This document shows positions 63,413-64,000 of a DNA stretch of 64,000 nt, one piece after another (positions within the stretch are counted from its first letter, which is position 1; each line of letters opens with the position of its first letter). The DNA is from Lysobacterales bacterium (lineage in GTDB: Bacteria; Pseudomonadota; Gammaproteobacteria; Xanthomonadales; Rhodanobacteraceae). The DNA lies in contig NSJK01000008.1 of assembly GCA_002632325.1 (NCBI GenBank), positions 62,001-126,000 of the forward strand, given 5' to 3'. A program made the translations under genes and the position numbers. The notes under the pieces are model-generated. The model ran no database searches. It was not told the origin of the DNA and saw only the letters and a list, made by a program, of their open reading frames with translations.

Positions 63413-64000
63413 TCACTCGCCGAGCGCTTCGCGCACGAACGGTGGTAGTGCGAGTGCGGCCCTGTGCGTTTCCACGCTGTAGTAGCGCGTGTCGAACTGG
63501 CGCTGGGCCGCGCCGCGTTCGCGAAAATCGCTGAGGTCGGCGTTCTTGCGCGCCATCGTGCAGCTCCACCAACCGGTCGGATACAAGGGCTGCGGGAACA
63601 GCAAGGTCTTGACGCTCTGGAAGTGCGCCATGCGCATCGAGGTGCGCATCGCCTTGATCAGATCCAGATGCACGAGCGGCGATTCGCTCTGCTGCACGAG
63701 AATGCCGCTGGGGCGCAGCGCACGCAGGCAGCTGGCGTAGAACGCGGTGTTGAACAGGCCCTCGGCGGGGCCGACCGGATCGGTCGAATCGACGATGATC
63801 ACGTCGATCGATTCGGGTTCCTGCTCGGCCATGTACTTGATGCCGTCGATGAACAGGAGCTGCGCGCGCGGATCGTCGTTGGAAGCGCACAGCTCGGGGA
63901 AATACTGCTCGGCCAGACGCGTCACGCGCTCGTCGATCTCCACCTGGATCGCCTGCTCGACTTCCTCGTGCTTGAGCACCTCGCGCAACGTGCCGCAATC
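63413..64000 (-). CDS. speE: Spermidine synthase, 3' part (5' end beyond the window)
   Basis: The last ~195 residues of polyamine aminopropyltransferase, which makes spermidine from putrescine and decarboxylated S-adenosylmethionine. Motifs: GTLREVLKHEEVEQAIQVEID (end of SAM-binding loop), VDSTDPVGPAEGLFNTAFY (catalytic Asp region), QSESPLVH and LYPTGWWSCTMARK. The reading frame runs to the window edge with no start codon in a reasonable place, so the gene continues to the right. C-terminus 'FVREALGE' is normal. Confidence 0.95.
   Translation of the reverse strand, partial: DCGTLREVLKHEEVEQAIQVEIDERVTRLAEQYFPELCASNDDPRAQLLFIDGIKYMAEQEPESIDVIIVDSTDPVGPAEGLFNTAFYASCLRALRPSGILVQQSESPLVHLDLIKAMRTSMRMAHFQSVKTLLFPQPLYPTGWWSCTMARKNADLSDFRERGAAQRQFDTRYYSVETHRAALALPPFVREALGE

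Overview
The window is about 64 kb of GC-rich, gene-dense bacterial chromosome. Its gene content and family signatures (a type II secretion gspC-D-E-F block, ftsEX next to rpoH, a single-chain indolepyruvate:ferredoxin oxidoreductase, M4 and M1 peptidases, a DUF3106/DUF3667/RDD cluster, and a secreted beta-helix protein ending in IFANGFE) point to a gammaproteobacterium of the order Lysobacterales (Xanthomonadales), most likely the Rhodanobacteraceae. This is an inference from families, not from a marker search. No rRNA, tRNA, CRISPR array, intact insertion sequence or prophage was seen.

Layout. 0.2-4.3 kb: a YbaY-domain lipoprotein, a secreted beta-helix protein and a secreted M4 metalloprotease. 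4.7-8.6 kb: an OmpR/QseC-type two-component pair behind mnmG. 8.6-9.5 kb: a hairpin-rich gap leading to a consensus sigma-54 promoter, a 63-aa protein gene and a terminator. 9.5-18.8 kb: pepN, a PLP dehydratase, an EamA transporter, tag with an amidinotransferase-family gene, a Rep-type helicase and an AI-2E family transporter. 18.8-24.8 kb: a 286-bp element with inverted ends, an e(P4)-type acid phosphatase, a probable ~112-nt small RNA, a lipoprotein, plsB, a DUF6058-like gene and a 161-bp element of five hairpins. 24.8-33.2 kb: indolepyruvate oxidoreductase, a nucleoside transporter with a ribokinase, and priA. 33.4-43.7 kb, all on the minus strand: gspC-D-E-F, then ftsE-ftsX-(double receiver)-ung, then rpoH. 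43.9-48.9 kb: dusB, acs and a two-gene ABC system. 49-55.4 kb: a small secreted protein, a DedA protein, a DnaA-box cluster in a 569-nt gap, then an ECF sigma factor, a one-TM protein, DUF3106, DUF3667 and RDD genes. 55.5-64 kb, all on the minus strand: DUF1232, phospholipase D, YceI, SixA and EF-hand proteins, an orphan ParA, gamma-glutamyltransferase, an AEC transporter with a decayed duplicate of its 3' end, and the 3' part of speE.

How the genes work together. Most are housekeeping: tRNA modification (mnmG, dusB), DNA repair and restart (tag, ung, priA, rep), lipid synthesis (plsB), division (ftsEX), heat shock (rpoH), acetate activation (acs) and nucleoside salvage (transporter plus ribokinase). 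Secreted hydrolases and the gsp genes together fit a bacterium that degrades external protein and polymers. The most unusual material lies between genes: a sigma-54 small-protein unit, a probable C/U-rich small RNA, two MITE-like elements and a DnaA-box cluster. There is also a double-receiver protein, with one receiver lacking its phosphorylation site, translationally coupled to ftsEX and ung.
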